Shown in pieces: positions 1 to 9,333 of a stretch of DNA of 64,000 nucleotides (position 1 is its first letter; each line of letters starts with the position of its first letter). Under the pieces are notes generated by a model, which was not told where the DNA came from, did no database searches, and saw only the letters and a list, made by a program, of their open reading frames with translations. The stretch is taken from assembly GCA_964569085.1 (NCBI GenBank), contig CAZMTA010000007.1:1-64000 (forward strand). The letters are read 5' to 3'. This DNA is from JAJCZZ01 sp964569085. GTDB taxonomy: Bacteria > Gemmatimonadota > Gemmatimonadetes > Longimicrobiales > Gaopeijiaceae. Position numbers and translations under genes: made by a program.

Positions 1-524
1 ATGATGTGCCAGCACTGCGGCAACGCGCCGTGCGAGCCGGTCTGCCCGGTCTACGCCACCTACCACACGCCCGAGGGCGTGAACGCCCAGGTCTACAACC
101 GGTGCGTGGGCACGCGGTACTGCGCCAACAACTGCCCGTACAAGGTCCGGGTCTACAACTGGTACCGGTACACCGACGACGTGCCCGAGCCCATGAACTG
201 GCAGTGGAACCCGGACGTGACCGTCCGGACCAACGGCATCATGGAGAAGTGCTCGCTCTGCATGCAGCGGATCCGGGACGCCGAGAACGAGGCGTCCCTG
301 GAGGGCCGCTCGTATCCGCGGGACGGTGACATCAAGACCGCCTGCCAGCAGAGCTGCCCGGCCGAGGCCATCGTCTTCGGCGACTACCGCGACCCCGACT
401 CCCGGCTCTCACGGATGGTGGACAACGAACGGACCTACCGGGTCCTGGACGAGCTCATCAACACCCAGCCGGGCGTGAGCTACCTGAAGAAGGTCACCTT
501 CCACGAAGTCTCGGGGGGACACTG

Positions 525-525
<1 letters not shown>
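1..525 (+). CDS. actB: Alternative complex III iron-sulfur subunit ActB, C-terminal part
   Basis: This is the 3' end of the iron-sulfur subunit of alternative complex III, a quinol-oxidising, cytochrome-reducing membrane complex. Visible are ferredoxin-type cysteine clusters: CQHCGNAPCEPVCP near residues 3-16, CVGTRYCANNCP near 36-47, CSLC near 85-88 and CQQSCP near 115-120. These fit the [4Fe-4S]/[3Fe-4S] domain of ActB/HybA-like proteins. ActB proteins are usually about 1000 residues with an N-terminal molybdopterin-oxidoreductase-like domain, so the gene must start outside the window and the ATG at position 1 is only an internal Met. Its stop codon overlaps the actC start (TGATG), indicating translational coupling. 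The assignment rests on the cysteine pattern and on the actC-actF genes that follow. Confidence 0.93.
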
Positions 526-1909
<1,384 letters not shown>

Positions 1910-1913
<4 letters not shown>

Positions 1914-2437
1914 GCACCTCCGCCCGCGGCCTCCTGGCCTCGTACGAGTATCTCGACTCGGCGGTGGACGCCATCGAGAAGCTCCGGAAGGCCGGCTTCG
2001 AGAACCTGAAGGCCTATTCGTCCTATCCCGAGCACCACCTGGAGCACGCCCTGGGCTACGACCAGAGCCCCGTGCGGGTCTTCACGCTGGTGGGGGGGCT
2101 CACGGGCACGGCCACCGGGTTCGCGTTCACGACCTGGAGCAACATGGACTGGCCGCTGATCGTCGGCGGGAAGCCCATCGTCTCGATCCCGGCCTTCGTG
2201 ATCATCGCCTTCGAGCTAACGATCCTCTTCGGAGCCCTGTCCACCGTGGTCGGGCTCTTCCTCCTCAGCCGACTTCCCGACGTGAAGCCCGCCGTGGTCT
2301 ACGATCCCGAGTTCAGCGCCGGCCGGTACGGCGTCTACGTGGAGGCGCCCGCCGGACGGATCGAGGAGGCGCGCTCGATCCTGGACGCCGAGGAGCCCGC
2401 CGAGCTCCGTGAGGGGACGGAGGTGGCTCATGCGTAA
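1910..2437 (+). CDS. actD: Alternative complex III subunit ActD (DUF3341)
   Basis: The 175-residue protein matches the DUF3341 family, the ActD subunit of alternative complex III. An N-terminal soluble part (residues 1-55, ending in HHLEHALGYDQSPVR) precedes two membrane spans, one around VFTLVGGLTGTATGFAF and one around IPAFVIIAFELTILFGALS. A short soluble tail follows. The ATG at 1910 overlaps the actC stop and is preferred over in-frame upstream codons because of this coupling and the family length. Its stop (TAA 2435-2437) lies just inside actE. The function is structural; no cofactor motif is present. Confidence 0.92.
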
Positions 2438-3107
2438 GGCGACCCGCTGGACGGTGGCCGCGCTGGCGGTGCTCTCCGTCGGCGCCTGCAAGCCGCTGGA
2501 CGACGCCATGGTGGCCGTGTTCGGCCGGAGCATGCGCGACCAGCGCTCCTTCGATCCGTACGAGATGCCGGTCCAGCCCGCGGAAGGGGCCATCCCCTTC
2601 TCCACGGGCAACCAGGCAGACTCCCTGGGGGACTTCAACCTCGGGGACCCCATTCCCATGGACTACGCTCGCCTGACCCAGGCGGACATGGTGCCCATCG
2701 GGAGCGGCAACGACGTCGTGCAGGGGCTGGAGAACCCCTTCCAGCCCGGAGACTCCGCCGCGCTGGCCCGGGGCGAGGAGATCTACATGCGGGTCTGCGC
2801 GACCTGCCACGGCGAGGCGGGGGTGGGGGCCACGGCGCCCATCGCGGACAAGCATCCGACCCTGGCCGCCTACAACCTCTCCGGGGCCCAGGTTGCCGGG
2901 TACTCGGACCAGTACATCTACGGGATGATCAGCGTCGGCCGCGGCCTCATGCCGCCGTGGGCGCACCAGATCCGACCCATCGACCGGTGGGCCACGGTGA
3001 CGTACGTCCGTGAGCTGCAGGCCCGGGCCAGCGGCGGGACCACGGTTCCGAGCGCGTCCGAGGCCCAGGCCGACGAAGCCCAGAACGAAGGCGAGGGGAG
3101 CGAGTAA
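2430..3107 (+). CDS. actE: Alternative complex III monohaem cytochrome c lipoprotein ActE
   Basis: The 225-residue protein is a periplasmic c-type cytochrome anchored as a lipoprotein. It starts with a signal peptide ending in a lipobox (VGAC, lipidated Cys20). A single haem-attachment site CATCH lies at about residues 126-130, followed by Met-containing loops (GRGLMPPWAH) that could supply the sixth ligand. The start at 2430 overlaps the end of actD; an upstream in-frame codon at 2409 would place charged residues before the signal peptide and is less likely. The TAA overlaps the actF ATG (TAATG). In alternative complex III this subunit hands electrons to the terminal oxidase or to a soluble cytochrome. 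Confidence 0.93.
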   Translation: MRKATRWTVAALAVLSVGACKPLDDAMVAVFGRSMRDQRSFDPYEMPVQPAEGAIPFSTGNQADSLGDFNLGDPIPMDYARLTQADMVPIGSGNDVVQGLENPFQPGDSAALARGEEIYMRVCATCHGEAGVGATAPIADKHPTLAAYNLSGAQVAGYSDQYIYGMISVGRGLMPPWAHQIRPIDRWATVTYVRELQARASGGTTVPSASEAQADEAQNEGEGSE

Positions 3108-4411
3108 TGGCGCACCATCACATCCCCGACCGGATCCCCGTCCGGTATCTCCCCAAGTCCACGACCATGAACGTGCTGGCCGGCGTCTTCGTGCTGGTCG
3201 GGTTCGTGGCCTTCGTGATCCGGCTCATGACCGATCCGCTCAGCGCCTGGATCAGCTACGTGAGCAACTGGCTCTTCTTCATGAGCATCTCGGTGGGCGG
3301 CGTGCTCTTCGCCATGGCCACCTGGATCACCAAGGCCAAGTGGAACTGGTCCATGCGGCGGGTGAGCCAGTCGTTCGCGGCGTTCCTGCCCATCGCCTTC
3401 GTGCTCATGCTCCCGATGCTGACGCTCCGGGAGGAGTACTTCCACTGGATCACGGAGATGGCCACGGACCCCATCGTCCAGGCCAAGGCCGCGTACCTGA
3501 ACATCCCGTTCCTGGTCTCGCGGAACTTCGTGGGCCTCGCGCTCCTCTTCGGCCTCGCCTGCTTCTGGGTGTACCTCGCGGTGCGGCCGGACGTGGCGCT
3601 GGTGGAGGGGGACGAGCAGGAGGACGAGCGGCGCCGGGGATGGCGCACCCGCCTCACCGAGGGGTGGGCCGGGCAGGAGCAGGAGGAGGTCAAGAGCTAC
3701 CAGCGCATGACGATGCTGGCGCCTGCCTTCGTGCTCGTCTACGCGGTGGTCATGAGCATCGTGATCTACGACTGGGCCATGAGCCTGGAGCCCCACTGGT
3801 TCAGCACCATGTTCGGCCCCTGGTTCTTCATGGGCGGGTTCTGGGGCGGGATCGCGGCCACGGCGCTGTGGAGCCTGCACCTCCGGACCACCGACGGGGA
3901 CGTGGCCAAGTACATCGGGCTGCAGCAGCGCCACGACATCGGGAAGCTGGCCTTCGCCTTCACGGTGTTCTGGACCTACCTCTTCTTCTCCCAGTACATC
4001 GTGATCTGGTACGGGAAGCTGCCCTGGGAGCAGGCCTGGATCATCCGGCGCTCCGGCGAGACGTGGGGCGGGTTCTCCTTCCTGGTGATCCTCCTCTGCT
4101 TCATCATCCCCTTCGCGGGGCTGATCGGGCGGAAGCCGAAGCTGAACCCCAAGATCCTGGCCACCCTGACCTCGGTGATCCTGGTCGGTCTCTGGCTCGA
4201 GCGGTACGTGCTGGTGGCGCCGTCGCTGCACCACGAGGGGGACCCGATCTTCACCGTGTGGCATCCGCTCATCGGGCTGATGTTCCTGGGCCTCTGGATG
4301 GGCTCCATCCGGTGGTTCCTGAACACCTTCCCGGCGGTCCAGATCTGGCAGCCCATGCAGGACCCCGAGTCGGTGCAGGCCGAGTTCCACCACCCCACCG
4401 AGGTGGCCTGA
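3107..4411 (+). CDS. actF: Alternative complex III membrane subunit ActF
   Basis: The 434-residue polytopic protein is the second NrfD-like membrane subunit of alternative complex III. About ten hydrophobic segments are visible, with conserved aromatic stretches such as SLEPHWFSTMFGPWFF and EAWIIRRS-like loops near the C-terminus. A charged cytoplasmic insertion (residues about 168-190, rich in Glu and Arg) separates the early and late helices. The ATG overlaps the actE stop. It is the last gene of the operon and is followed within 40 bases by a strong hairpin. No cytochrome oxidase genes follow, unlike many act operons where caa3 or aa3 oxidase genes come next. Confidence 0.93.
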   Translation: MAHHHIPDRIPVRYLPKSTTMNVLAGVFVLVGFVAFVIRLMTDPLSAWISYVSNWLFFMSISVGGVLFAMATWITKAKWNWSMRRVSQSFAAFLPIAFVLMLPMLTLREEYFHWITEMATDPIVQAKAAYLNIPFLVSRNFVGLALLFGLACFWVYLAVRPDVALVEGDEQEDERRRGWRTRLTEGWAGQEQEEVKSYQRMTMLAPAFVLVYAVVMSIVIYDWAMSLEPHWFSTMFGPWFFMGGFWGGIAATALWSLHLRTTDGDVAKYIGLQQRHDIGKLAFAFTVFWTYLFFSQYIVIWYGKLPWEQAWIIRRSGETWGGFSFLVILLCFIIPFAGLIGRKPKLNPKILATLTSVILVGLWLERYVLVAPSLHHEGDPIFTVWHPLIGLMFLGLWMGSIRWFLNTFPAVQIWQPMQDPESVQAEFHHPTEVA

Positions 4412-4447
4412 CGCCGGACCGCGCGACCCGCGGACCACGGCATCTGA

Positions 4448-4480
4448 GGGCGGGCGCTCCCATCGGGGGCGCCCGCCCTT
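4448..4480. terminator. Convergent hairpin between actF and the Cache protein gene
   Basis: A GC-rich inverted repeat with a ~13-bp stem (GGGCGGGCGCTCCC pairing with GGGGCGCCCGCCC, one wobble) and an ATCG tetraloop sits between two convergent genes that end at 4411 (+) and 4494 (-). Only two T follow on the + strand, so it is inferred to be a bidirectional terminator from its position and stem strength. Confidence 0.7.
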
Positions 4481-4493
4481 CCGCGTTCGGGGC

Positions 4494-5471
4494 TCAGGCG
4501 GCCGCGGGGCGGGGGGTGGGCCGGCCGGCCCGGACCAGGCCGTAGTGCCCGAAGACCCAGGCCAGGAGGAGGATGGCGAGGCCGGCCAGAGCCAGGAGGC
4601 GCAGCTCCGCCCGGGCCACCTCCTCCGCGTCGGCCAGCACGCTGGATTCCGCGGTTCCCAGCGCCACCCATCCTTCGGGGCTCCGGTCCCCCGGGAGGAC
4701 CAGAGGGGCCACCGCGAAGACCCGCTCCACCCCGTCCAGGTCGGTGCCGCGACGCAGCACCGGATCGGCGTCGGTGCCGACGTCCGCCAGGAGCGCGTCG
4801 GGGAGGCGGGCGCCCACCGTGTCGGCCCCGCCGGCCGCGTCCGAGCGTCGCAGGAGGACGGTACCGGCCCGGTCCACGATGGTGAGGGTCGTGGCCGGGG
4901 GGAGCTGGGCCGTGGCCGCGTGGCGCCCCAGGTCGGTCAGGTCCAGGGACGCGGCCAGGACGGGCTGGATGCCCCCGTCCCCGCCGTCGCCCATGGGGTA
5001 GGCCACGCCCACCGTGGGCTTCCCGGTGATCCGGCCCCGGGCGTACTCGCCCACGCTGAAGCGCCGCTGGGTGGTGGCCAGCAGGTAGTAGGCCCGGTCC
5101 CCGAGGTAGAGGGGGCCGTCGGCCTCCAGGGAGCCGCACGAGAGGTAGCCGTCCTCTCCGATCACCGAGAGGGTGGTGTACTGGGGCGTGCTCTCCAGGA
5201 CTCCGGCCAGGCGGCGGGAGCACTCGGGCTGCCGCGCCTCGCGGATCTCGGGGAAGTGGGCCAGCGCCGAGAGGAGCTGGCGGCTCTCCTGGACGAGGCG
5301 CCGGTACTCCATGCCCGTGAGCCGGGCCAGCTCCACCAGCCGGTCCTCCTGCCGGCTCCGCTCCACGTCCTGCAGCGTCCGGTTGGCGAAGCCGTAGAGG
5401 ACCATGGCCGGGAGGAAGGCCAGGATCACCAGGACGAAGAGGCGGATGTGGGTGCGGGTCTCGTCGCTCAT
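4494..5471 (-). CDS. Membrane-anchored Cache-domain sensor without output domain
   Basis: The 325-residue protein has an N-terminal membrane span (LFVLVILAFLPAMVLYGF, residues about 11-28) and a long extracytoplasmic region. A second span (about residues 292-310, ending in LLLAWVFGHYGL) is followed by only about 15 residues. The extracytoplasmic part reads like a double Cache (PAS-like small-molecule) domain, with DRAYYLLATTQRRFSVGEYARGRITGKP followed by a second lobe (LTIVDRAGTVLLR). No HAMP, kinase, GGDEF or methyl-accepting region follows. It therefore resembles the sensor half of a histidine kinase or cyclase. The nearest possible output protein is the GAF-GGDEF gene two genes upstream on the same strand. 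The ligand is unknown. Confidence 0.75.
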   Translation of the reverse strand: MSDETRTHIRLFVLVILAFLPAMVLYGFANRTLQDVERSRQEDRLVELARLTGMEYRRLVQESRQLLSALAHFPEIREARQPECSRRLAGVLESTPQYTTLSVIGEDGYLSCGSLEADGPLYLGDRAYYLLATTQRRFSVGEYARGRITGKPTVGVAYPMGDGGDGGIQPVLAASLDLTDLGRHAATAQLPPATTLTIVDRAGTVLLRRSDAAGGADTVGARLPDALLADVGTDADPVLRRGTDLDGVERVFAVAPLVLPGDRSPEGWVALGTAESSVLADAEEVARAELRLLALAGLAILLLAWVFGHYGLVRAGRPTPRPAAA

Positions 5472-5612
5472 GCCAGCCTCCGGGCCGTAGGGGTCCCAGG
5501 CGGCTTCAAGTGGCCGCCGGGGGATCGGAGGCGCGGAGCGACGTCGGGTGGCAGGGCGAGCCCCTCGCCACCGATGTATGGAACATGCGCCGGAGGGGTC
5601 CGGAGCGGCAAG

Positions 5613-5642
5613 CGGGAGGGCGGGCCCCGGCCCGCCCTCCCG
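5613..5642 (-). terminator. Hairpin after the HisN-like gene
   Basis: A near-perfect inverted repeat (CGGGAGGGCGGG pairing with CCCGCCCTCCCG around CCCCGG) lies just beyond the stop of the minus-strand gene ending at 5650. There is no clear T-tract. It is inferred to be a terminator or 3' stabiliser. Confidence 0.55.
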
Positions 5643-5649
5643 TGGCGCG

Positions 5650-6438
5650 TCAGCCCTCCCGGAGGGCGGTCAGGATCTCGTCGTGGAGGAGGCCGTTGGT
5701 GCTGATGCCCGAGCCGCCGTGGATGGTGGCTTCACCCTCACGGGTGGTGAAGCGCCCCCCGGCCTCGGTGGCGATGGTGAGGAACGGCCCGGCGTCCCAG
5801 GACGCCATGACGGGGTCGACCATGGCCTCGGCGCGGCCGGTGGCCACGAGCATGTGGCCGTAGCAGTCCCCCCACGTCCGGGAGAAGGCGCAGCGCTGCT
5901 GGAGCCGCCTCCAGCCCCCGCCCTCCGGCCGGGAGAGGATCCGCTCGACGTCGGTCGTCAGGACCACCGCCCGCTCCAGGCTGTCCACCGGCGAAACCGT
6001 GCACGGCTCCCCGTTGAGGGTGCACCCCAGCCCGGTTCCCGCGGCCACCAGCTCCCGGAGGGGCGGGTAGTTGGCCACGCCCACCACGCTCTCGCCCTCG
6101 ATCTCGATGCCGATCAGGACCCCGTAGAGCGGGACGCCACGCATGAAGGAGCGGGTGGCGTCGATGGGATCCAGGATCCATCGGACCCGGGCGCCGGGGT
6201 TGGACTCCCCGTACTCCTCGCCCAGGACGCCGTGGTCGGGGTAGCGCTCCTCGACGTGGCGCCGGATCAGCTCCTCGGCCTCGCGGTCCGCGATGGTCAC
6301 GGGGCTGCCGTCGTGCTTGGCGTCGTGCTCGACCACGCCGCCGAAGTACCGGAGGGTGTGGTCGCCGGCCAGCTTGGCCAGGCCTGTGGCGAAGTCCAGG
6401 AGCTCCTGGACCTCGTCCTGCTGCGCGTGGGGTGTCAT
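5650..6438 (-). CDS. hisN: Inositol-monophosphatase-family phosphatase, probably histidinol-phosphatase
   Basis: The 262-residue protein belongs to the Mg-dependent IMPase superfamily. Metal-binding motifs are visible: LGEE at residues 72-75, WILDPIDATRSF at about 87-98 (the DPxD[GA]T signature) and SWDAGP near residue 212. Length and the DATRSF variant, with its arginine after the signature, fit the HisN-type histidinol-phosphate phosphatases of actinobacteria and relatives better than SuhB or CysQ. Substrate choice is nevertheless an inference, and no other his genes are in the window. The ATG at 6438 is within 32 bases of the first assembly gap. If that gap is an artefact (see findings), about 39 bases separate it from the GGDEF gene upstream. 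Confidence 0.75.
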   Translation of the reverse strand: MTPHAQQDEVQELLDFATGLAKLAGDHTLRYFGGVVEHDAKHDGSPVTIADREAEELIRRHVEERYPDHGVLGEEYGESNPGARVRWILDPIDATRSFMRGVPLYGVLIGIEIEGESVVGVANYPPLRELVAAGTGLGCTLNGEPCTVSPVDSLERAVVLTTDVERILSRPEGGGWRRLQQRCAFSRTWGDCYGHMLVATGRAEAMVDPVMASWDAGPFLTIATEAGGRFTTREGEATIHGGSGISTNGLLHDEILTALREG

Positions 6439-6470
6439 GGGGAAGCGTGAAGAGAGGACGTGATGCGGAG

Positions 6471-6570
6471 NNNNNNNNNNNNNNNNNNNNNNNNNNNNNN
6501 NNNNNNNNNNNNNNNNNNNNNNNNNNNNNNNNNNNNNNNNNNNNNNNNNNNNNNNNNNNNNNNNNNNNNN
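6471..6570. other. Assembly gap (100 N), flanked by an identical 55-base overlap
   Basis: Exactly 100 N. The 55 bases before it (6416-6470) are identical to the 55 bases after it (6571-6625), including the start codon region of the HisN-like gene. This is the signature of two contigs that overlap and were scaffolded without merging, so the real sequence probably has no gap here and one 55-base copy should be removed. Confidence 0.9.
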
Positions 6571-6632
6571 TCCTGCTGCGCGTGGGGTGTCATGGGGAAG
6601 CGTGAAGAGAGGACGTGATGCGGAGAGGGGTC

Positions 6633-8189
6633 TCAGCGCGGGGCCATGCGGCCCTCGCGGTGGCCGCCGCGGTGGCCCTTCACCCGATACATGTCGGCGT
6701 CGGCCGCCTCGAGGACGTCCTCGGGGCCCTTCATGCTGGCCCGGTCGAACTCGGCCAGGCCGATGCTGACCGTGACCCCGTGCTCGTCGAGGACGGGGTC
6801 GGCCGAGATGGCGTCGGCGACGCGGCGGGCGTACAGCCTCGCGCCGTCCAGGTAGGACTCGGAGAGGACGGAGACGAACTCGTCGCCGCCGTAGCGGGCC
6901 ACCATGTTCATGGCCCGGTTCTCGTTGTCCAGCACCCGGGCGAAGGCGCGGAGGATGTCGTCGCCCACCAGGTGGCCCAGGGTGTCGTTGTAGTCCTTGA
7001 AGTCGTCGAGGTCGAAGACCACGACCACCAGGCTCCGGCCCCGGCGGGCCGCCGCCACCTCCTTCTGGAGATGGATCTCGAGGTGGCGCCGGTTGGGGAG
7101 CCCCGTGAGGGCGTCGGTGAGGGAGAGGGCCTGGAGGTTGGCGTGGAGCCGTGCGTTCTTCAGCGCCACCGACGCCTGTCCGGCCAGACGACGCAGGACC
7201 TCCACGTCGCTCTCGGAGAAGCTCCGGGGGTTCCGGCTCCCGGCGGTGAGGAATCCCGCAACCTCGTCACCGACCACCAGGGGCAGCCCCACGGCGGAGC
7301 CTCCGGAGACGTGCTCGCGCACGTTGTCCGGCACGATGTCGCTGTGGGTGATGTCGTCCACCACCACCACCTCCCGGTTGTCCAGGAGGCGGCCGGCGAG
7401 CCCTTCGGTCAGGACCCAGGGCAGCCCTTCCGGAAGGGAGATGTCGCCGGCCGACGCGGCCACCCGGGCCACCGAGCAGCGCTCGCCCTCGGGGTCGTCG
7501 CACAGCCAGACGGCCGCGCCGTGCACGGCCAGGATGGTGGTCACGGCGTCCACCACCATCCCCAGCACCTCCCTGGCGTCCAGGGAGGAGGCGAGGGCGC
7601 GCCCGATCTCCTCCACCTCCTCGGCCTCGCGGCGCCGGGCGCTCAGCTCCGACACGTGCTGGGCGTTGTCCACGGCCACGCCGGCGATGTCGGCGATGCC
7701 CCGGAGGAGGGCCAGGTCCTCGTCGGTGTAGGCGTCCACCTCGTAGCTCTGGGCGCTGATGGCCCCCACCAGGCGTCCCTTGTAGATCATGGGCGCCGAG
7801 ATGGCGGAGCGGGTGAGGTCCGCCTCGGCGTCCCCGACCTCGGCCAGGGCCCGCTCGTCCAGGCGGTCCCGCACCAGGACGGGCACGCGCTCCCGGATCA
7901 CCTGGCTCTGCGCCCCCGGGTACGAGATGTCGACGTCGTGCTTGATGACGCCCCGGTCGGCGAAGAAGACGACGTCGGCCCGGTCGGCGGACTCGTCGTA
8001 GATGGAGATGAAGAACCCGGACGCCTCCAGAACACGGGCGGTCTCCTTGTAGATCGCCTCGTACAGGTCGCCAGAGCTGAGGGTGCCCGCGAGCGTGCGC
8101 CCGATGTCCAGGAGCGCCCGGTACCGGTGGGCGATGCCGGAGTCGGGGTCGCGGGCATCAAAGGAGTGCATTGTGGACACTCGGATCAT
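6633..8189 (-). CDS. GAF-GAF-GGDEF diguanylate cyclase
   Basis: The 518-residue soluble protein has two GAF-like sensor domains (about residues 22-180 and 190-350) and a C-terminal GGDEF domain (about 355-510). The active-site motif is intact (RYGGDEF, GGDEF at 434-438), as are the upstream FDLDDFKDYND and LTDALTGLPNRR motifs, so c-di-GMP synthesis is expected. The product-inhibition I-site, normally RxxD five residues before GGDEF, reads RAMN, so feedback control may be weak or absent. No membrane span is seen, so the signal is likely cytoplasmic. Two starts are possible, ATG 8189 and ATG 8171; the longer is given. It is followed by the HisN-like gene and then the Cache sensor on the same strand. 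Confidence 0.9.
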   Translation of the reverse strand: MIRVSTMHSFDARDPDSGIAHRYRALLDIGRTLAGTLSSGDLYEAIYKETARVLEASGFFISIYDESADRADVVFFADRGVIKHDVDISYPGAQSQVIRERVPVLVRDRLDERALAEVGDAEADLTRSAISAPMIYKGRLVGAISAQSYEVDAYTDEDLALLRGIADIAGVAVDNAQHVSELSARRREAEEVEEIGRALASSLDAREVLGMVVDAVTTILAVHGAAVWLCDDPEGERCSVARVAASAGDISLPEGLPWVLTEGLAGRLLDNREVVVVDDITHSDIVPDNVREHVSGGSAVGLPLVVGDEVAGFLTAGSRNPRSFSESDVEVLRRLAGQASVALKNARLHANLQALSLTDALTGLPNRRHLEIHLQKEVAAARRGRSLVVVVFDLDDFKDYNDTLGHLVGDDILRAFARVLDNENRAMNMVARYGGDEFVSVLSESYLDGARLYARRVADAISADPVLDEHGVTVSIGLAEFDRASMKGPEDVLEAADADMYRVKGHRGGHREGRMAPR

Positions 8190-8319
8190 CCCGGGGTCGC
8201 CGCGGAGCGGCGAAACGACATCCAGTTCTTCGTGGGCTCAAGATACCGACCGGCCCACCCGCTCACAACAAGCTTTTCCGGCACCCGGGCGCCCCGGGGC
8301 GTCCCTCGGGCGGCCTTGG

Positions 8320-9102
8320 TCACCCGTCGTCGCCGGGGCGCGTACGATCCAGGTAGTTGCCGATCTCGTACCCGATGGCGGCCAGCAGGCGGGCCTCCCG
8401 CCGGTCGGGCTCCGCCCGGGCCACGACCGTCCGCAGCGCCCGCATGACGGACTCCGGCGGGCGGGTGCCCTTGAAGAACCGGATGCGGTCCAGGCCGTCC
8501 TGCAGCGCGCCGTACATCTGCTCCAGCTCCTCCCGGGTGGGCGGGTCCTCGGCCCGGCGGCCCACCGGGAGCGGCTCGGTCTCCCCCTCGGTGGCCAGGA
8601 AGAGCTCGTACGCGAAGGTCAGGCACGCCTGGGCCAGGTTGAGGCTGGAGAACTCCGGGTCGGTCGGCACGATGGCCACCGCCTGACAGAGATCCAGCGC
8701 CTCGTTGTCGAGCCCCTTGTCCTCGCGCCCGAAGACCAGGGCGGGGGCGCCCGTCTCGTCGGCGGCCCGTGCCGCGACCTCGGCCGCCGTCTGCCGGGGC
8801 CGGAGGTAGTTGCGCCCCGCGGTCCGCGCCCGGGCCGTGGTGCCCACGACCCAGGTGCGGTCCGCCAGCGCCTCTTCCAGGGTGTCGAAGATCCGGGTGG
8901 CCTCCACGAGGGCGTCGCCCCGGTGGGCGATGCCCGTGATCCGGTAGGCGTCGAACTCGTCGGGTTGGACCAGACGGAGGTCCGAGAGCCCGAAGTTCAT
9001 CATCACCCGCACCACCCCGGCGATGTTCACCAGGTTCTTGGGGTGGTCCAGGACCACGGCCACCCGGTCGAGGGGGTGGCGGTCGGTGGCGCCCTCCGTC
9101 AC
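8320..9102 (-). CDS. trmJ: SPOUT-class tRNA 2'-O-methyltransferase, TrmJ-like
   Basis: The 260-residue protein carries the three SpoU/TrmH knot motifs. Motif 1 is HPKNLVNIAGVVRVMMNFGL near the N-terminus, motif 2 is ALVFGREDKGLDNEAL near residues 138-153 and motif 3 is IVPTDPEFSSLNLAQA near 160-175. The N-terminal position of the SPOUT fold and a C-terminal helical extension of about 80 residues match TrmJ/LasT, which methylates the ribose at tRNA position 32, rather than TrmH or RlmB. Its ATG overlaps the tatA stop by four bases, so the two are co-translated. The substrate is assigned by family only. Confidence 0.8.
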   Translation of the reverse strand: MTEGATDRHPLDRVAVVLDHPKNLVNIAGVVRVMMNFGLSDLRLVQPDEFDAYRITGIAHRGDALVEATRIFDTLEEALADRTWVVGTTARARTAGRNYLRPRQTAAEVAARAADETGAPALVFGREDKGLDNEALDLCQAVAIVPTDPEFSSLNLAQACLTFAYELFLATEGETEPLPVGRRAEDPPTREELEQMYGALQDGLDRIRFFKGTRPPESVMRALRTVVARAEPDRREARLLAAIGYEIGNYLDRTRPGDDG

Positions 9103-9311
9103 GTCAGCCGCTTCGGGTCGCCCCCGTCCGCGTCGTCCTCGGACTCGGGGTTCTTGAGCTCGCCCTTGAAGTTCCGGATGCCGGCGCCGAGGCCCCGGGC
9201 CAGGTCCGGAAGCTTCTTGGCCCCGAAGAGGAGCATCACGATGGCCAGGACCAGGAGGATCTCGGCGAAGCCGAAGGTCACCAGGGCCAGGGTCGGGGCG
9301 AGCGTGCTCAC
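9099..9311 (-). CDS. tatA: Sec-independent (Tat) translocase subunit TatA/E
   Basis: The 70-residue protein has the TatA layout. One N-terminal membrane helix (FGFAEILLVLAIVMLLFGAKKLP) contains the FGxxE and FGxKKLP hallmarks, then an amphipathic helix (DLARGLGAGIRNFKGEL) and a short acidic tail. It forms the pore of the twin-arginine pathway that exports folded cofactor proteins. The length fits TatA/TatE better than TatB, which is longer. The stop overlaps the trmJ start. tatC is not in the window. Confidence 0.92.
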   Translation of the reverse strand: MSTLAPTLALVTFGFAEILLVLAIVMLLFGAKKLPDLARGLGAGIRNFKGELKNPESEDDADGGDPKRLT

Positions 9312-9333
9312 GGACGGGCTCCGGGAAGGGGGG

